Source of the DNA: JAAUTY01 sp964397305
Lineage (GTDB): Bacteria; Cyanobacteriota; Cyanobacteriia; Cyanobacteriales; Spirulinaceae
Length of the DNA: 64,000 bases
Direction: 5' to 3'
Assembly (NCBI GenBank): GCA_964397305.1
Contig: CAYNIP010000004.1
Span: 1 to 64,000 of the forward strand
Shown: positions 25,657 through 34,187 of the stretch, one piece after another
Position numbering within the stretch: the stretch's first letter is position 1
Layout: every line of letters starts with the position of its first letter
Notes under the pieces: generated by a model
Seen by the model: the letters and a program-made list of their open reading frames with translations, nothing else
Databases searched by the model: none
Told to the model about the DNA's origin: nothing
Program-made: the position numbers and the translations under genes

Positions 25657-26187
25657 ATGAAACGCTACTGGTTCCTAGGCTTTGCGGCGCTGTGCATGAC
25701 GGTGACAACGAGCTTCCCCAGCCCGTCAACCTGGGCAGAGACCCCCCACCCCCCGGAATTCAGGGCTCGCGCCGAGGCCGAGAAGCCCTTTGAGGCAGGC
25801 TATGACTGGGGCTATACAGCGGGCTTCCAGATCGGAGCCCAAGGGCGGGTTCAGGCGCAACCCTACGAGCCCACGGTTGATGAAGAGGTCCTCAAGCACT
25901 GGCCCAGCGATCGCGCCCGCGCTGGCTACCAGGCCGGCTTCTTGGCCGGCTACCAAGATGGCTACCACAACGACACCACAGAGGATATGCCAGCCGTCCT
26001 TGACTTCCATGATGGCTACACAGATGGCTACCGAATTGGGCTCAATGCCGGAAATCTTTGCCGCCAGCACCGCAGCCAGTATGAGCCCATCCCCACCTTT
26101 GACAAGCAGGGGACACCAGAGTATGGCAGTGGCTACCGCGTCGGCTACTGGCAAGGATTTGAAAAGGGGTACACTTTCTGGGAATAG
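25657..26187 (+). CDS. Secreted protein with GY-rich repeats, function unknown
   Basis: A 176-residue protein with a Sec signal peptide (KRYWFLGFAALCMTVTTSF, likely cut after TWA near residue 27). The mature part has four copies of a motif like xGYxxGYxxGxxxG: AGYDWGYTAGFQIG, AGYQAGFLAGYQDGY, DGYTDGYRIGLNAG and SGYRVGYWQGFEKGY. Regular Gly spacing with aromatic residues suggests packed helices or a surface or envelope role. I do not recognise the family. ATG at 25657 is chosen because it opens directly into the signal peptide; AAGGGGG lies upstream. Confidence 0.75.
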   Translation: MKRYWFLGFAALCMTVTTSFPSPSTWAETPHPPEFRARAEAEKPFEAGYDWGYTAGFQIGAQGRVQAQPYEPTVDEEVLKHWPSDRARAGYQAGFLAGYQDGYHNDTTEDMPAVLDFHDGYTDGYRIGLNAGNLCRQHRSQYEPIPTFDKQGTPEYGSGYRVGYWQGFEKGYTFWE

Positions 26188-26231
26188 CGGGTTAGCCTTG
26201 CCGGGCCTCGAGACACGAAGGGCGGGTGGAC

Positions 26232-26281
26232 AAAAAAAAAGCGCGGCTCCCCTGAATTTTGAGCGATTGCTCAAGGGGAGC
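26232..26281 (-). terminator. Strong intrinsic terminator facing the minus strand
   Basis: Read on the minus strand: GCTCCCC (26281-26275), an inner stem TTGAGC/GCTCAA, then GGGGAGC (26252-26246), followed by CGCGC and nine T residues (26240-26232). Hairpin plus T-run is the classic Rho-independent form. No minus-strand gene is seen between it and cofH, which is on the plus strand. Confidence 0.7.
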
Positions 26282-26283
26282 TA

Positions 26284-26327
26284 GAAGCCCCTCTCCCAAG
26301 TAGGGAGAGGGGTTGGGGTGAGGGCTG
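26284..26327. repeat. GC-rich palindromic repeat
   Basis: GAAGCCCCTCTCCCAAGTAG followed by GGAGAGGGGTTGGGGTGAGG is self-complementary in its central part (CCCCTCTCCC with GGGAGAGGGG). The same type occurs at 21132-21171 and 23230-23322. Such repeats are widespread in cyanobacterial spacers. Confidence 0.65.
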
Positions 26328-26445
26328 AGCGAAGGAGTACAAACATCCAGCGCAAAATTTCGTTCACCCCACGAAGGGCGGCTAATCCGGGCTGCTCCCG
26401 GCCTTCGGTTAGCATGATGGAGATGCCCCCATTCAGCCCCCGTGT

Positions 26446-27645
26446 ATGCTTGCTATTGATCTTGAGCCCACCCTCGAAGCTGCCTTAGCCGGGGCCGATC
26501 TCACCCCCGCCCAGGGGCTGACGCTCTTAGAGGCCCAGGAGCCGGCGGCTTTGGCAGCGATTCAACAGGCCGCCGATACCCTGCGCCAGCGCCAAGTAGG
26601 GGCCGTTGTCACCTATGTGGTCAACCGCAACATCAACTTCACCAACATCTGCGAGCAGCACTGTAACTTCTGCGCCTTCCGCCGCGATGCCGACCAGGAC
26701 GGCTCCTATGGGCTGGACTGGGAGCAGATTCGCGCAAAAGCGGCTGAGGCGGTCCAACGGGGCGCAACGGAGATTTGTATGCAGGGCGGCCTAAATCCCC
26801 AGGCTAAGCTCGCCGGCTCCAGCTTGGCCTACTACCGGCAACTCGTGGCGACGATTAAAGACGAGTTTCCCCAGCTCCACCTCCACGCCTTTTCGCCTCA
26901 GGAGATCCAGTTCATCGCTCGCGAGGATGGCCTGAGCTATGCCGAAGTCATTGCTAGCCTGAAGGCCGCTGGGGTGGATTCCCTGCCGGGGACGGCGGCT
27001 GAGGTCCTCGAGGATCGGGTGCGCCGCATTCTCTGCCCCGAGAAGCTGAATACGGCTACATGGCTGGAGATCGTCAGCACAGCCCACCGCCTGGGGCTCC
27101 CCACGACTAGCACCCTGCTCTCCGGCCATGTGGAAACGCCAGCCCAGCGCCTCACCCACCTAGAGCACTTGCGCCGCTTGCAGCAACAGGCTCGGACCCA
27201 GGACTACCCGGCCGCGATCACGGAATTTATTCTGCTGCCCTTTGTGGGTCAGCAAGCACCCCCGGCCCTGCGTCGCCGGGTCGGCCGTGACCAGCCCGAC
27301 TTGCAGGACGCCCTGCATTTGACCGCCGTGGCCCGCCTCTACTTGGGCAACTGGATTCTCAATCATCAGCCCAGTTGGGTCAAGCTCGGCCTGGCAGGGG
27401 CGACGGCTGCCCTGCGCTGGGGCTGCAATGACCTCGGTGGAACCTTGATGGAGGAGCATATCACGACGATGGCCGGAGCCCAGGGGGGCACGGGGAAGAC
27501 GGTGGCGGAACTGCGGCAGGCGATCGCCACCCTCGGCCGTCCCGCCCAGGAACGCACAACGCTTTATCAAACGGTTGAGGCCGAGGACCATTGGCAGGCA
27601 GCCAGCCAGAATGAGCGGCAGCCCGGTAGCGACGCCCAGGGATGA
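26446..27645 (+). CDS. cofH: FO synthase subunit 2 (CofH), radical SAM
   Basis: A 399-residue radical SAM enzyme. The FeS motif CEQHCNFC (CxxxCxxC, residues ~63-70) lies in NRNINFTNICEQHCNFCAFR. CofH features include ATEICMQGGLNP, LHLHAFSPQEI, LPGTAAEVLEDRVR and the late NDLGGTLMEEHIT. CofH joins tyrosine and a pyrimidine precursor on the way to 7,8-didemethyl-8-hydroxy-5-deazariboflavin (FO), the antenna chromophore of cyanobacterial photolyase and core of F420. Its partner cofG is not in this window. ATG at 26446 is used; the N-terminus is rich in Ala and Leu like related proteins. Confidence 0.93.
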   Translation: MLAIDLEPTLEAALAGADLTPAQGLTLLEAQEPAALAAIQQAADTLRQRQVGAVVTYVVNRNINFTNICEQHCNFCAFRRDADQDGSYGLDWEQIRAKAAEAVQRGATEICMQGGLNPQAKLAGSSLAYYRQLVATIKDEFPQLHLHAFSPQEIQFIAREDGLSYAEVIASLKAAGVDSLPGTAAEVLEDRVRRILCPEKLNTATWLEIVSTAHRLGLPTTSTLLSGHVETPAQRLTHLEHLRRLQQQARTQDYPAAITEFILLPFVGQQAPPALRRRVGRDQPDLQDALHLTAVARLYLGNWILNHQPSWVKLGLAGATAALRWGCNDLGGTLMEEHITTMAGAQGGTGKTVAELRQAIATLGRPAQERTTLYQTVEAEDHWQAASQNERQPGSDAQG

Positions 27646-27646
27646 A

Positions 27647-27683
27647 TCCACGATGCATCCCAGGCCTGGGGATGCGTCGTGGA
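27647..27683. terminator. Bidirectional terminator-like hairpin between cofH and rnz
   Basis: TCCACGATGCATCCC (27647-27661) pairs with GGGATGCGTCGTGGA (27669-27683), 14 of 15 positions, around a 7-base loop. It lies 1 bp after the cofH stop and 35 bp from the rnz stop, between convergent genes. There is no strong T-run on either side. Confidence 0.6.
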
Positions 27684-27718
27684 GGACTTAAGTGCTAAGG
27701 GCCGACACACCCGAGGGC

Positions 27719-28681
27719 TCAAGCGACAGAGGCGACTTCCTGCTTGTCGGCCCGGTGGCGGGGAATTTCGTAGCTCAAGAAGTCCCGCGCCAAGAGCGTA
27801 TTGGGAAAAATCGCCTGCGCTTCCGCCAGGAGATCCTCGAGGCTGGGGGGATTCGCCGGCCCGTAGCGAGGGCTGAAGTGGGTCATGATCAGTTGTCGAG
27901 CCCCGGCCAAGAAGGCCACTTGCGCCGCCATCGTGGACGTGGAATGCAAGCGCTCAAAGGCCATTTGCGCGTCTTGATGCGCGAAGGTTGCTTCGTGGAT
28001 CAACAAATCCGCCTCCTTCGCCAAGGCTACCGCCGCATCGCAAAAGACGGTATCCGTGCAATAGGCAAAGGTGCGGCCGCGCTCCGGCGGCTCGCAGAGA
28101 TCCGCCCCGACAATGCGGCGACCATCTTCTAACGTCACCGTCTTGCCCTGCTTGAGCTGGCCGTAGATGGGGCCGGGGGGAATGCCCAGGGCCTTCGCCG
28201 CCTCGGCCTTGAAGCGGCCGGGCTTGTCGCGCTCCGCTACACGGTAGCCGTGGGCCGGGATCTTGTGCGTGAGGCGATCGCAGCTCACACGGAACGCTTC
28301 ATCCTCATACACGAGACCCGGAGCGACGGCATGAACCCGCACTCGAGGGAAGATGTCCATCTGGGAATAGCGCGCACAGGCCTTGAGGTAGGGCTCGAGG
28401 TCTGGGGGACCGTAAATGTCTAGGGGCTGGGCTGCTCCCGCCATGCCACAACTGGCAATCAGCCCCATCAGGCCGAAGGTATGGTCGCCGTGCATATGGG
28501 TGACAAAGATGCGGCGAATCTGCGAACTGCGGAGGTCGCTGCGGAGCAACTGGTGCTGGGTTCCTTCGCCGCAGTCAAACAGCCAAACCTCGGCCCGCTG
28601 GGGTAAGCGCAGGGCAATGCTGGAGACGTTGCGCGATCGCGTCGGCACGCCGGAACTAGTACCGAGAAACGTGATTTCCAC
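27719..28681 (-). CDS. rnz: Ribonuclease Z (tRNA 3' endonuclease)
   Basis: A 320-residue metallo-beta-lactamase-fold nuclease of normal length. It has FLGTSSGVPTRSRNVSSIAL at the N-terminus, the zinc motif THMHGDHTFG (HxHxDH), a later Asp in YCTDTVF, HEATF, and the final MTHFSPRY. The exosite arm region carries GIPPGPIYGQLKQG. It removes the 3' trailer from tRNA precursors lacking an encoded CCA. It is transcribed alone, convergent with cofH. Confidence 0.96.
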   Translation of the reverse strand: MEITFLGTSSGVPTRSRNVSSIALRLPQRAEVWLFDCGEGTQHQLLRSDLRSSQIRRIFVTHMHGDHTFGLMGLIASCGMAGAAQPLDIYGPPDLEPYLKACARYSQMDIFPRVRVHAVAPGLVYEDEAFRVSCDRLTHKIPAHGYRVAERDKPGRFKAEAAKALGIPPGPIYGQLKQGKTVTLEDGRRIVGADLCEPPERGRTFAYCTDTVFCDAAVALAKEADLLIHEATFAHQDAQMAFERLHSTSTMAAQVAFLAGARQLIMTHFSPRYGPANPPSLEDLLAEAQAIFPNTLLARDFLSYEIPRHRADKQEVASVA

Positions 28682-28746
28682 AAGCTCACCAGACGTGACA
28701 ACAGGCTAGAGCCCTCTCTCTAGCTTAAGGGATTTGCCCCGGACCC

Positions 28747-30057
28747 TCAGAGCAACCGTAGCTGAGCGTCCCCCGACGAGGCTGCGGGGACCTGGGGGGT
28801 GGGGGGGGCTTGGGCCGCCACCGCACCGAGGTCAAAGGAAATCGCCTCACCGCTGAGGAGGTGTTCCGCTGCCGTGAGCATATCAGCCCGCAGGTCCTGG
28901 AGATTGGGCTGCTCCTTCAGGTAGAGTTCCAGGGCCTCCAGGGGTGTGAGGCTATTACCAGCTCCCAGTTCGGGCTGGCGCGATCGCCCCGCGCTGGCTA
29001 GCTCCAGCCGCAGGGTGTAACTGTGGGACCGTTCGAGGGCTTGGTGTAGGGCCGTCACGTCGATCCGATCCAGTTGGTCATTGCGGGCCGTGTAGAGCAG
29101 GCGCACCACCGCCTCGTCAATCTCAGCCTTGGCTAGGGCTGCCAGCAAGGTTTCCTGGGGCTGCGGGCTCTGGGTGACATCGACCCGGAGGGTGCGAAAG
29201 GGCCGCACGGGCAGCGGGCAAAATTCCCAGGTTGTCCCCGACTTCGCCACATTGACCAAGACAAACCCCTTCGGCTCCCGTTCTTCGCTGAAATCGACCC
29301 GCTCGATGCTACCGGGATAGACCACCGGCGGATCATTGCTGGGGTTGAGGTTCTGGTGCTTGTGGACGTGGCCGAGGGCCACATAGTCAAATTCGGGTCG
29401 AGTCAGCAGGCCCAGGGGAACCGTGAAGCCCTTGCCCACGGCGAGAAACCGCTCGGCCCCGAGCTCGGCCCGGTCCGCCATGACATGGGCCAGCAACACA
29501 CTGGGGAGTTGGGGATCGAGTTGGCGGATTTCCCCCTCGAGGGCCGCTTGCAGTCGTTGCAGCAGCAGTTCATAGACCTCGGCGGCGCTGAGCTTTTGGG
29601 TCTCGGGGCGCTCGAGGAGACTGGAGGGCGTGATCCAGGGAAGGGTCACCACTTGCACGGGGCCGCCGGCCGTCTCGAGGCGGTGGGTGGCGAGGCGATC
29701 GCCCACCCGAAACCCCGGCACCGCGAGGGTGCGATAGATACACAGGCTCGCGACTTCTCCTTGGGAATGCTGGTCATGGTTGCCCACCAGCAACACCGCT
29801 GGGATCTGGGCCGCCGCGAGGCGTTGAAACTGCTGGGCAAAGGCTTCTTGGATGTAGGGGGCCGGGGTAGCATCGGGAAAGGCATCACCCCCAAACAGGA
29901 CAAGATCCACCGGCTCGGCGATCGCCCGGTCGATGCAGGCCCTCAGGCTCCGCAGAAAATCATCCAAGCGCGTATTGCGGCGGGTGTTTGGGTCGAGGCG
30001 ACCGTGACTAAAGCCACTGCCGAGGTGAATATCCGAAAGGTGCAGCAGTTTGACCAT
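28747..30057 (-). CDS. sbcD: DNA exonuclease subunit SbcD (Mre11-type)
   Basis: A 436-residue metallophosphatase-fold protein. Its motifs are LLHLSDIHLGSG (metal Asp and His), DLVLFGGDAF, LLVGNHDQHS (GNHD), LAHVMADRAEL and VALGHVHKHQNL (GHxH), followed by a capping domain and a Pro-rich end. With SbcC it processes hairpin and double-strand DNA ends. sbcC is not adjacent. ATG at 30057 is used; a TTG just before it would add one residue. It starts 12 bp after ftsW on the same strand, so the two probably share an mRNA. Confidence 0.9.
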   Translation of the reverse strand: MVKLLHLSDIHLGSGFSHGRLDPNTRRNTRLDDFLRSLRACIDRAIAEPVDLVLFGGDAFPDATPAPYIQEAFAQQFQRLAAAQIPAVLLVGNHDQHSQGEVASLCIYRTLAVPGFRVGDRLATHRLETAGGPVQVVTLPWITPSSLLERPETQKLSAAEVYELLLQRLQAALEGEIRQLDPQLPSVLLAHVMADRAELGAERFLAVGKGFTVPLGLLTRPEFDYVALGHVHKHQNLNPSNDPPVVYPGSIERVDFSEEREPKGFVLVNVAKSGTTWEFCPLPVRPFRTLRVDVTQSPQPQETLLAALAKAEIDEAVVRLLYTARNDQLDRIDVTALHQALERSHSYTLRLELASAGRSRQPELGAGNSLTPLEALELYLKEQPNLQDLRADMLTAAEHLLSGEAISFDLGAVAAQAPPTPQVPAASSGDAQLRLL

Positions 30058-30069
30058 CAATCGTTGCTT

Positions 30070-31287
30070 CTAGCGAGAGGGTTGGGGGCGGGAGAGCGAT
30101 CGCTGGGAGCCGCGATTGCGTGCTTGGCGGCGGGCCTGGAGGGAAATCACCTCCGCCTCATTGCACTCCCGGGCCGCCCGCACCAGTAGACCCGCGAGCA
30201 GCAGACTGGCGATCAGCGAACTGCCCCCGTAGCTAAACAGGGGAAACGGCAAGCCCGTGGTGGGCAGGGCTCCTGTGGCGACGCCAATGTTAATCAAAGA
30301 CTGGCCGACCAAAAAGAGGACAGCCCCGATGGCGATCAATTGCTGAACCGCCTGACGGGCCTTGAGGGCGACGACCAACCCCAAGGTGGCATAGGCCAGC
30401 AACAGCAGCAACAGCAAAACACTGCCTGCAAAGCCAAATTCTTCGGCAAAGACAGCAAAGATAAAGTCAGTGTACTGGATGGGCAGGTAGAACAGCTTTT
30501 GCTGAGAAAGCCCAAAACCCGTCCCCCAGAGGCCCCCGGAACCCACGGCCAGCAGGCTCTGGATCAACTGGTAGCCATCCCGCATCGGGTCGGCCCAGGG
30601 ATCGAGGAAGGACAGAATCCGGCGACGTTGGTAGGCGCGCGTGCCAATGCTCAGAGCCGCCAGCATCAGGCCCCCGCAGGCCGTGCCCAGAAGCTGGAGC
30701 CAAGGCAAGCCAGCCGCGAGGGCCAGCAGCCAGATGGCGGAGCCACAGAGGGCGGCCGTGCTGAGGTTGGGTTGTAGCAAAATGCCGCCGACCGTGAGGG
30801 CAAAAATACTCAGCCAAAACAGCCGCGTTGCCCAAGGCAGGCGCGCCCAGCGCCCAAACACCAAGGCACATTGCAAGACCAGAAAGGGCTTGATCAGCTC
30901 CGAAGGCTGTAGGGGCAAGGGGCCAACCTCCAGCCAGCGGGTTGCGCCATTGACCGTCGTACCAACCCCGGGGATCAGCAAAAGCATGAGCGTGCCCACA
31001 AGGGCCAGATAGCTCCCCTGGGCAATCCCGATCACGTAGCGCAAGGGAGTGCGAACCAGGAGGCTAAAGCCTGTCAAGCCCAGAAGCACCCAGAGCAATT
31101 GCCGCTTGAAATAGTACAGGCCATCACCAAATTCAGTATCAGCGACGGGGTAGGAGGCGGAAAAGAGAACGACCAAACCGATCCCCAGCCAGAGGAAGGT
31201 GAGCCAACGCAGGAGGCGGGCCTCCACCGACCAATCCAACACGTCGGGCGCAAAGAAGGGCAGGGCGTGGCGTAGGGGATTGAACAA
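30070..31287 (-). CDS. ftsW: FtsW/RodA-type SEDS peptidoglycan polymerase
   Basis: A 405-residue membrane protein with about ten helices. SEDS marks are YYFKRQLLWVLLG, GATRWLEVGPLPLQPSELIKP, LLQPNLSTAALC, GYQLIQSLLAVGSGGLWGTGFGLSQQK, YTDFIFAVFAEEFG and GLPFPLFSYGGSS. These form the usual catalytic loop region. It polymerises glycan strands at the septum with a partner transpeptidase. The cytoplasmic tail is basic. FtsW is favoured over RodA by the short loop and the GLPFPLFSYGGSS ending typical of cyanobacterial FtsW. Confidence 0.92.
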   Translation of the reverse strand: MFNPLRHALPFFAPDVLDWSVEARLLRWLTFLWLGIGLVVLFSASYPVADTEFGDGLYYFKRQLLWVLLGLTGFSLLVRTPLRYVIGIAQGSYLALVGTLMLLLIPGVGTTVNGATRWLEVGPLPLQPSELIKPFLVLQCALVFGRWARLPWATRLFWLSIFALTVGGILLQPNLSTAALCGSAIWLLALAAGLPWLQLLGTACGGLMLAALSIGTRAYQRRRILSFLDPWADPMRDGYQLIQSLLAVGSGGLWGTGFGLSQQKLFYLPIQYTDFIFAVFAEEFGFAGSVLLLLLLLAYATLGLVVALKARQAVQQLIAIGAVLFLVGQSLINIGVATGALPTTGLPFPLFSYGGSSLIASLLLAGLLVRAARECNEAEVISLQARRQARNRGSQRSLSRPQPSR

Positions 31288-31514
31288 GGTACGAGCAGCC
31301 CTTGGCAGGGGGATAGGGGCGAAGGGTTTTGCGCTCCTTCAGTTGTAGCAGGCATGATACCAAGGAGACTGGCGATCGCGCTAGGGCTGGAGGCTACCCA
31401 GCCTGCCCCAGAAAGATCTCGGTTGACATCCGATGGAATACCTGAGTAGCTTGGGAATATCCATACTTTCTGATCTTCAACGTCTCAGCGGTCTTTATTC
31501 CCAAGGAAAACCGC

Positions 31515-32243
31515 ATGGTCTCCCCCGCACGTCCCGCTGCCCCCGTCATTTTTCACGCCCACCAGCTCACCAAAACCTACCGCATGGGAGCGGTGCAGGT
31601 CCAGGCCCTGCGGAATGTGGATCTGGATCTTTACGAGGGGGAATTTGTCGTCCTGCTGGGCCCCTCCGGCAGTGGCAAGTCTACCTTGCTCAACATCTTG
31701 GGGGGGCTCGACGTACCGACCAGCGGCGATGTCCTCTTCCGCCATCAGAATCTGAACCGGGGGGGCGATCGCCTCCTCACTCGCTTTCGGCGCGAGTCCA
31801 TCGGCTTTATCTTCCAGTTTTATAACCTGATCCCCAGCCTCACGGCGCGGGAAAACGTCGCCCTCGTCACCGACATCGCCCCCCACCCCCTGAGGCCGGA
31901 AGCGGCCCTCGGCCTCGTAGGCCTGGAGGAGCGGCTCGACCACTTCCCCTCACAACTCTCCGGGGGAGAGCAGCAGCGGGTGGCGATCGCCCGGGCGATC
32001 GCCAAGCGGCCCGAGGTGCTGTTCTGCGACGAACCCACGGGAGCCCTCGACTTCAGCACCGGCAAGCGAGTGCTCGAAGTCCTGGCCCGCGTGAACCAGG
32101 ACCTGAGTACAACCATCGTGATCATCACCCACAACGCTGGCCTTGGGGCCATGGGCGATCGCGTCATCACCCGGCGCGACGGGGAGATCCACAGCATCAA
32201 CTGCCACCAGCGCCGCGCCCGTCCTGACGAGTTGGCGTGGTGA
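31515..32243 (+). CDS. ABC transporter ATP-binding protein (MacB/LolD/DevA type)
   Basis: A 242-residue ATPase. Walker A is GPSGSGKST (residues 49-57), the Q-loop is FIFQFYNLIPSL, the signature is LSGGEQQR (~147-154), Walker B is VLFCDEPTGALD, and the switch His lies in IITHNA. The type serves FtsX-like permeases that work with HlyD-type adaptors, such as MacAB and heterocyst DevBCA. It is followed 13 bp later by the (now broken) permease and later by the HlyD-like gene. AAGGAA lies upstream of the start. With the permease interrupted, whether it still has a partner is unclear. Confidence 0.92.
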   Translation: MVSPARPAAPVIFHAHQLTKTYRMGAVQVQALRNVDLDLYEGEFVVLLGPSGSGKSTLLNILGGLDVPTSGDVLFRHQNLNRGGDRLLTRFRRESIGFIFQFYNLIPSLTARENVALVTDIAPHPLRPEAALGLVGLEERLDHFPSQLSGGEQQRVAIARAIAKRPEVLFCDEPTGALDFSTGKRVLEVLARVNQDLSTTIVIITHNAGLGAMGDRVITRRDGEIHSINCHQRRARPDELAW

Positions 32244-32256
32244 AGGAGCCTTGCCG

Positions 32257-32763
32257 ATGCTGTCCTCTCTGGATCGTAAGCTGCTGCGGGATCTTCTAGC
32301 CCGGCGCGGTCAAGCCATCGCCATTGTGCTGATCGTTGCCTGCGGCATCGCCAGCCTGGTGACAATGCGGAGTACCTACCACTCCCTGGTGCTGTCCCAG
32401 AGCCGCTACTACAACGAATACCGCTTTGCCGAAGTCTTCGTGCAGCTCCAGCGCGCCCCCGAAGCGCTCTTGGCCACCCTGCGCCAAGTGTCCGGGGTCG
32501 CCCAGGTGCGATCGCGCGTCGTGGAGACCGTCACCCTCGATGTACCCGGTCTCGCAGACCCGGCCACGGGGCGGCTGGTCTCCATCCCCGAGCAGCCGCA
32601 GCCCATGCTGAACGATCTGGTTCTCCGGAGCGGCCGCTACCTAGAGCCCGGTCGCTTGGATGAAGTGATTGCCAGTGAAGCCTTTGTTCAGGCCAACCGG
32701 CTCCAGCTTGGCGATCGCCTCAACGCCGTGTTATCCCGCCTAGGCTATCAAGGGGGACAGCCC
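32257..32763 (+). pseudogene. ABC permease (FtsX type), 5' fragment
   Basis: The first 169 codons of a MacB-like permease: a first membrane helix (AIAIVLIVACGIASLVTM), then a periplasmic domain beginning FAEVFVQLQRAP. The host frame is followed as far as GGQP. Beyond 32763 it runs into foreign DNA and stops at 32793. The missing part resumes at 34212. Joining CAGCCC at 32763 to CTGCGGATCGTC at 34212 restores an open frame reading QPLRIVGTAVSPEYIYE. GGAG precedes the ATG at 32257. Confidence 0.85.
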
Positions 32764-32838
32764 TTTAGGGTTATTGGTGGGTCACGTTCGTGATAGGCAG
32801 CTAGAATTGAATTGTAAAACTTGCGTCCGTCAAGATTT

Positions 32839-33204
32839 GTGACCAGAGCCAAGCCAATTGATATTTGTCAAGTCCGATGCTTTAACGAGGAGTTAGTCGC
32901 TCAGGCTAGTGAAGCACTGCCAGGAGACGATCTTCTGGAAAATGCTCAAATTCTTTTTAGTGCTCTGGCAGACAAATCACGCCTGAAGATTCTCCACGCC
33001 CTTAGCGACGGGCAAGAACTTTGTGTCTGTGATGTAGCTTCTCTGCTTGAGAGCAAGATCGCGTCCGCCTCTCATCACCTGCGAAAACTGCGCGACCTCA
33101 AAATCTTGAAGTATAGAAACGATGGCAAACTCGCTTACTATTCCTTGAAAGACCAGCGTGTAGCCGATATTCTTTGCCACACTCTAAAGCAGCTTGCAGA
33201 ATAA
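32839..33204 (+). CDS. CadC-like ArsR/SmtB metal-responsive repressor
   Basis: A 121-residue winged-helix repressor. It matches staphylococcal CadC: an N-terminal Cys pair CQVRC (C10, C14) and CVCD in the metal-sensing helix (C62, C64), the four thiols that bind Cd, Pb or Bi. The recognition helix is ASASHHLRKL. The second, zinc-binding site at the dimer helix is incomplete: D105 and H114 are kept, but the His two residues after the Asp is Arg (R107). It should repress the downstream transporter until Cd/Pb enters. GTG at 32839 is used; a TTG at 32821 is possible. Confidence 0.85.
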   Translation: MTRAKPIDICQVRCFNEELVAQASEALPGDDLLENAQILFSALADKSRLKILHALSDGQELCVCDVASLLESKIASASHHLRKLRDLKILKYRNDGKLAYYSLKDQRVADILCHTLKQLAE

Positions 33205-33393
33205 AACATTCGGTTCTTCAGTACTTAGTGTGGTAAAAATCACTGAATCCTGCTTCTGGCACGGTTTCCAGCGATTTTACGTCCTAATCAAGTGTTTAGA
33301 AGCACAAAACCGTTACACAGCAAGTATTTCGGGCTTGAATTTTGATTGAGTTTACATACCCAGTGCCGAAGAGCCCAACATTCTAATGAGGGC

Positions 33394-33447
33394 TTGACTG
33401 TAAGTTTTTTTTATGATAACGTTCTAACATTGCTTTGAATATTTGAG
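33394..33447 (+). promoter_or_regulatory. Probable promoter and operator of the CDF-like gene
   Basis: TTGACT (33394-33399) is followed 17 bases later by TAACGT; TATGAT also lies nearby. Just downstream is TTTGAATATTTGAG (33434-33447), which contains the TATTTGA half-site seen in CadC operators. AAGGTGA then serves as ribosome site for the ATG at 33461. The assignment is tentative. Confidence 0.4.
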
Positions 33448-33460
33448 TGGAAGGTGAGCC

Positions 33461-34078
33461 ATGAGTGACGACTGTTGCCAAAATAAAGGTTTTGAGCTGT
33501 CAAAACTGCAAAAGCAGCAAGCCAAGGTGCTTTGGGCAGTACTGTTCATTAACCTGGGGATGTTCTTTATCGAGTTTGGAGCCGGAATTCGAGCAGATTC
33601 GCTGTCTTTAACCGGAGATTCACTCGATATGCTGGGTGATACATTGGTTTATGCAAGCAGTTTATATGTCATTAACAGGGGCAGTAAGGCTCAGGCTGGG
33701 TCAGCATTTCTCAAGGGAATCATCATGTTTCTATTTGCAATTGCAGTTTTTGCGAGAGCAAGTTATCAACTATTTACGGGCGCAGTCCCGGAAGCAACCA
33801 TCATGAGTACGATTGGAGTTGTAGCGTTACTTGCCAATTTACTCTGTCTACTACTGTTGGCTAAACACCGAAAAGATAATCTAAATATGTCTTCTGTGTG
33901 GTTATGTTCACGAAACGACATCATTGCAAATACGTCCGTTCTTGTAGCAGCAGGGTTAGTTTTTCTGACACACTCTATACTTCCAGATCTAGCCGTAGGT
34001 TTATTGTTAACGTGCATTTTTGCACAGTCGGCAGGGAAAGTTCTTTCGCAGTCTTGGAGAGAGATGCAGAAGGCATAG
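33461..34078 (+). CDS. Small cation-diffusion-facilitator-like metal transporter
   Basis: A 205-residue membrane protein with six helices. It begins MSDDCCQNKG, a possible metal-grabbing thiol pair. Helix 2 carries DSLDMLGD, giving a DxxxD site (D56, D60). Helix 5 carries CSRND, a CxxxD site (C149, D153) where most CDF transporters have HxxxD. The C-terminal cytoplasmic domain of larger CDFs is missing. With a CadC-like regulator just upstream, the likely job is export of Cd, Pb or Zn. A thiol ligand in place of His would suit soft metals. AT-rich codon use differs from neighbours. Confidence 0.82.
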   Translation: MSDDCCQNKGFELSKLQKQQAKVLWAVLFINLGMFFIEFGAGIRADSLSLTGDSLDMLGDTLVYASSLYVINRGSKAQAGSAFLKGIIMFLFAIAVFARASYQLFTGAVPEATIMSTIGVVALLANLLCLLLLAKHRKDNLNMSSVWLCSRNDIIANTSVLVAAGLVFLTHSILPDLAVGLLLTCIFAQSAGKVLSQSWREMQKA

Positions 34079-34118
34079 ATAAGTTCTCAGTTGTGCAGTA
34101 GTGATCGCAGCATAACAA

Positions 34119-34187
34119 CCGCAATGCACCGGAACAACTCAGTATGGTGGGTTGGTTGCAAAGGGCATTAGCGTCCGGTGATTGCGG
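34119..34187 (+). repeat. Imperfect inverted repeat near the right end of the insert
   Basis: CCGCAATGCACCGGA (34119-34133) and TCCGGTGATTGCGG (34174-34187) are complementary except for one extra base in the left arm, around a 40-base loop. A bulged base in one arm is reminiscent of folded recombination sites such as integron attC, but no matching GTTRRRY core was found. It lies just inside the insert end, so it may be part of its mobility or a transcript end. Confidence 0.5.
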
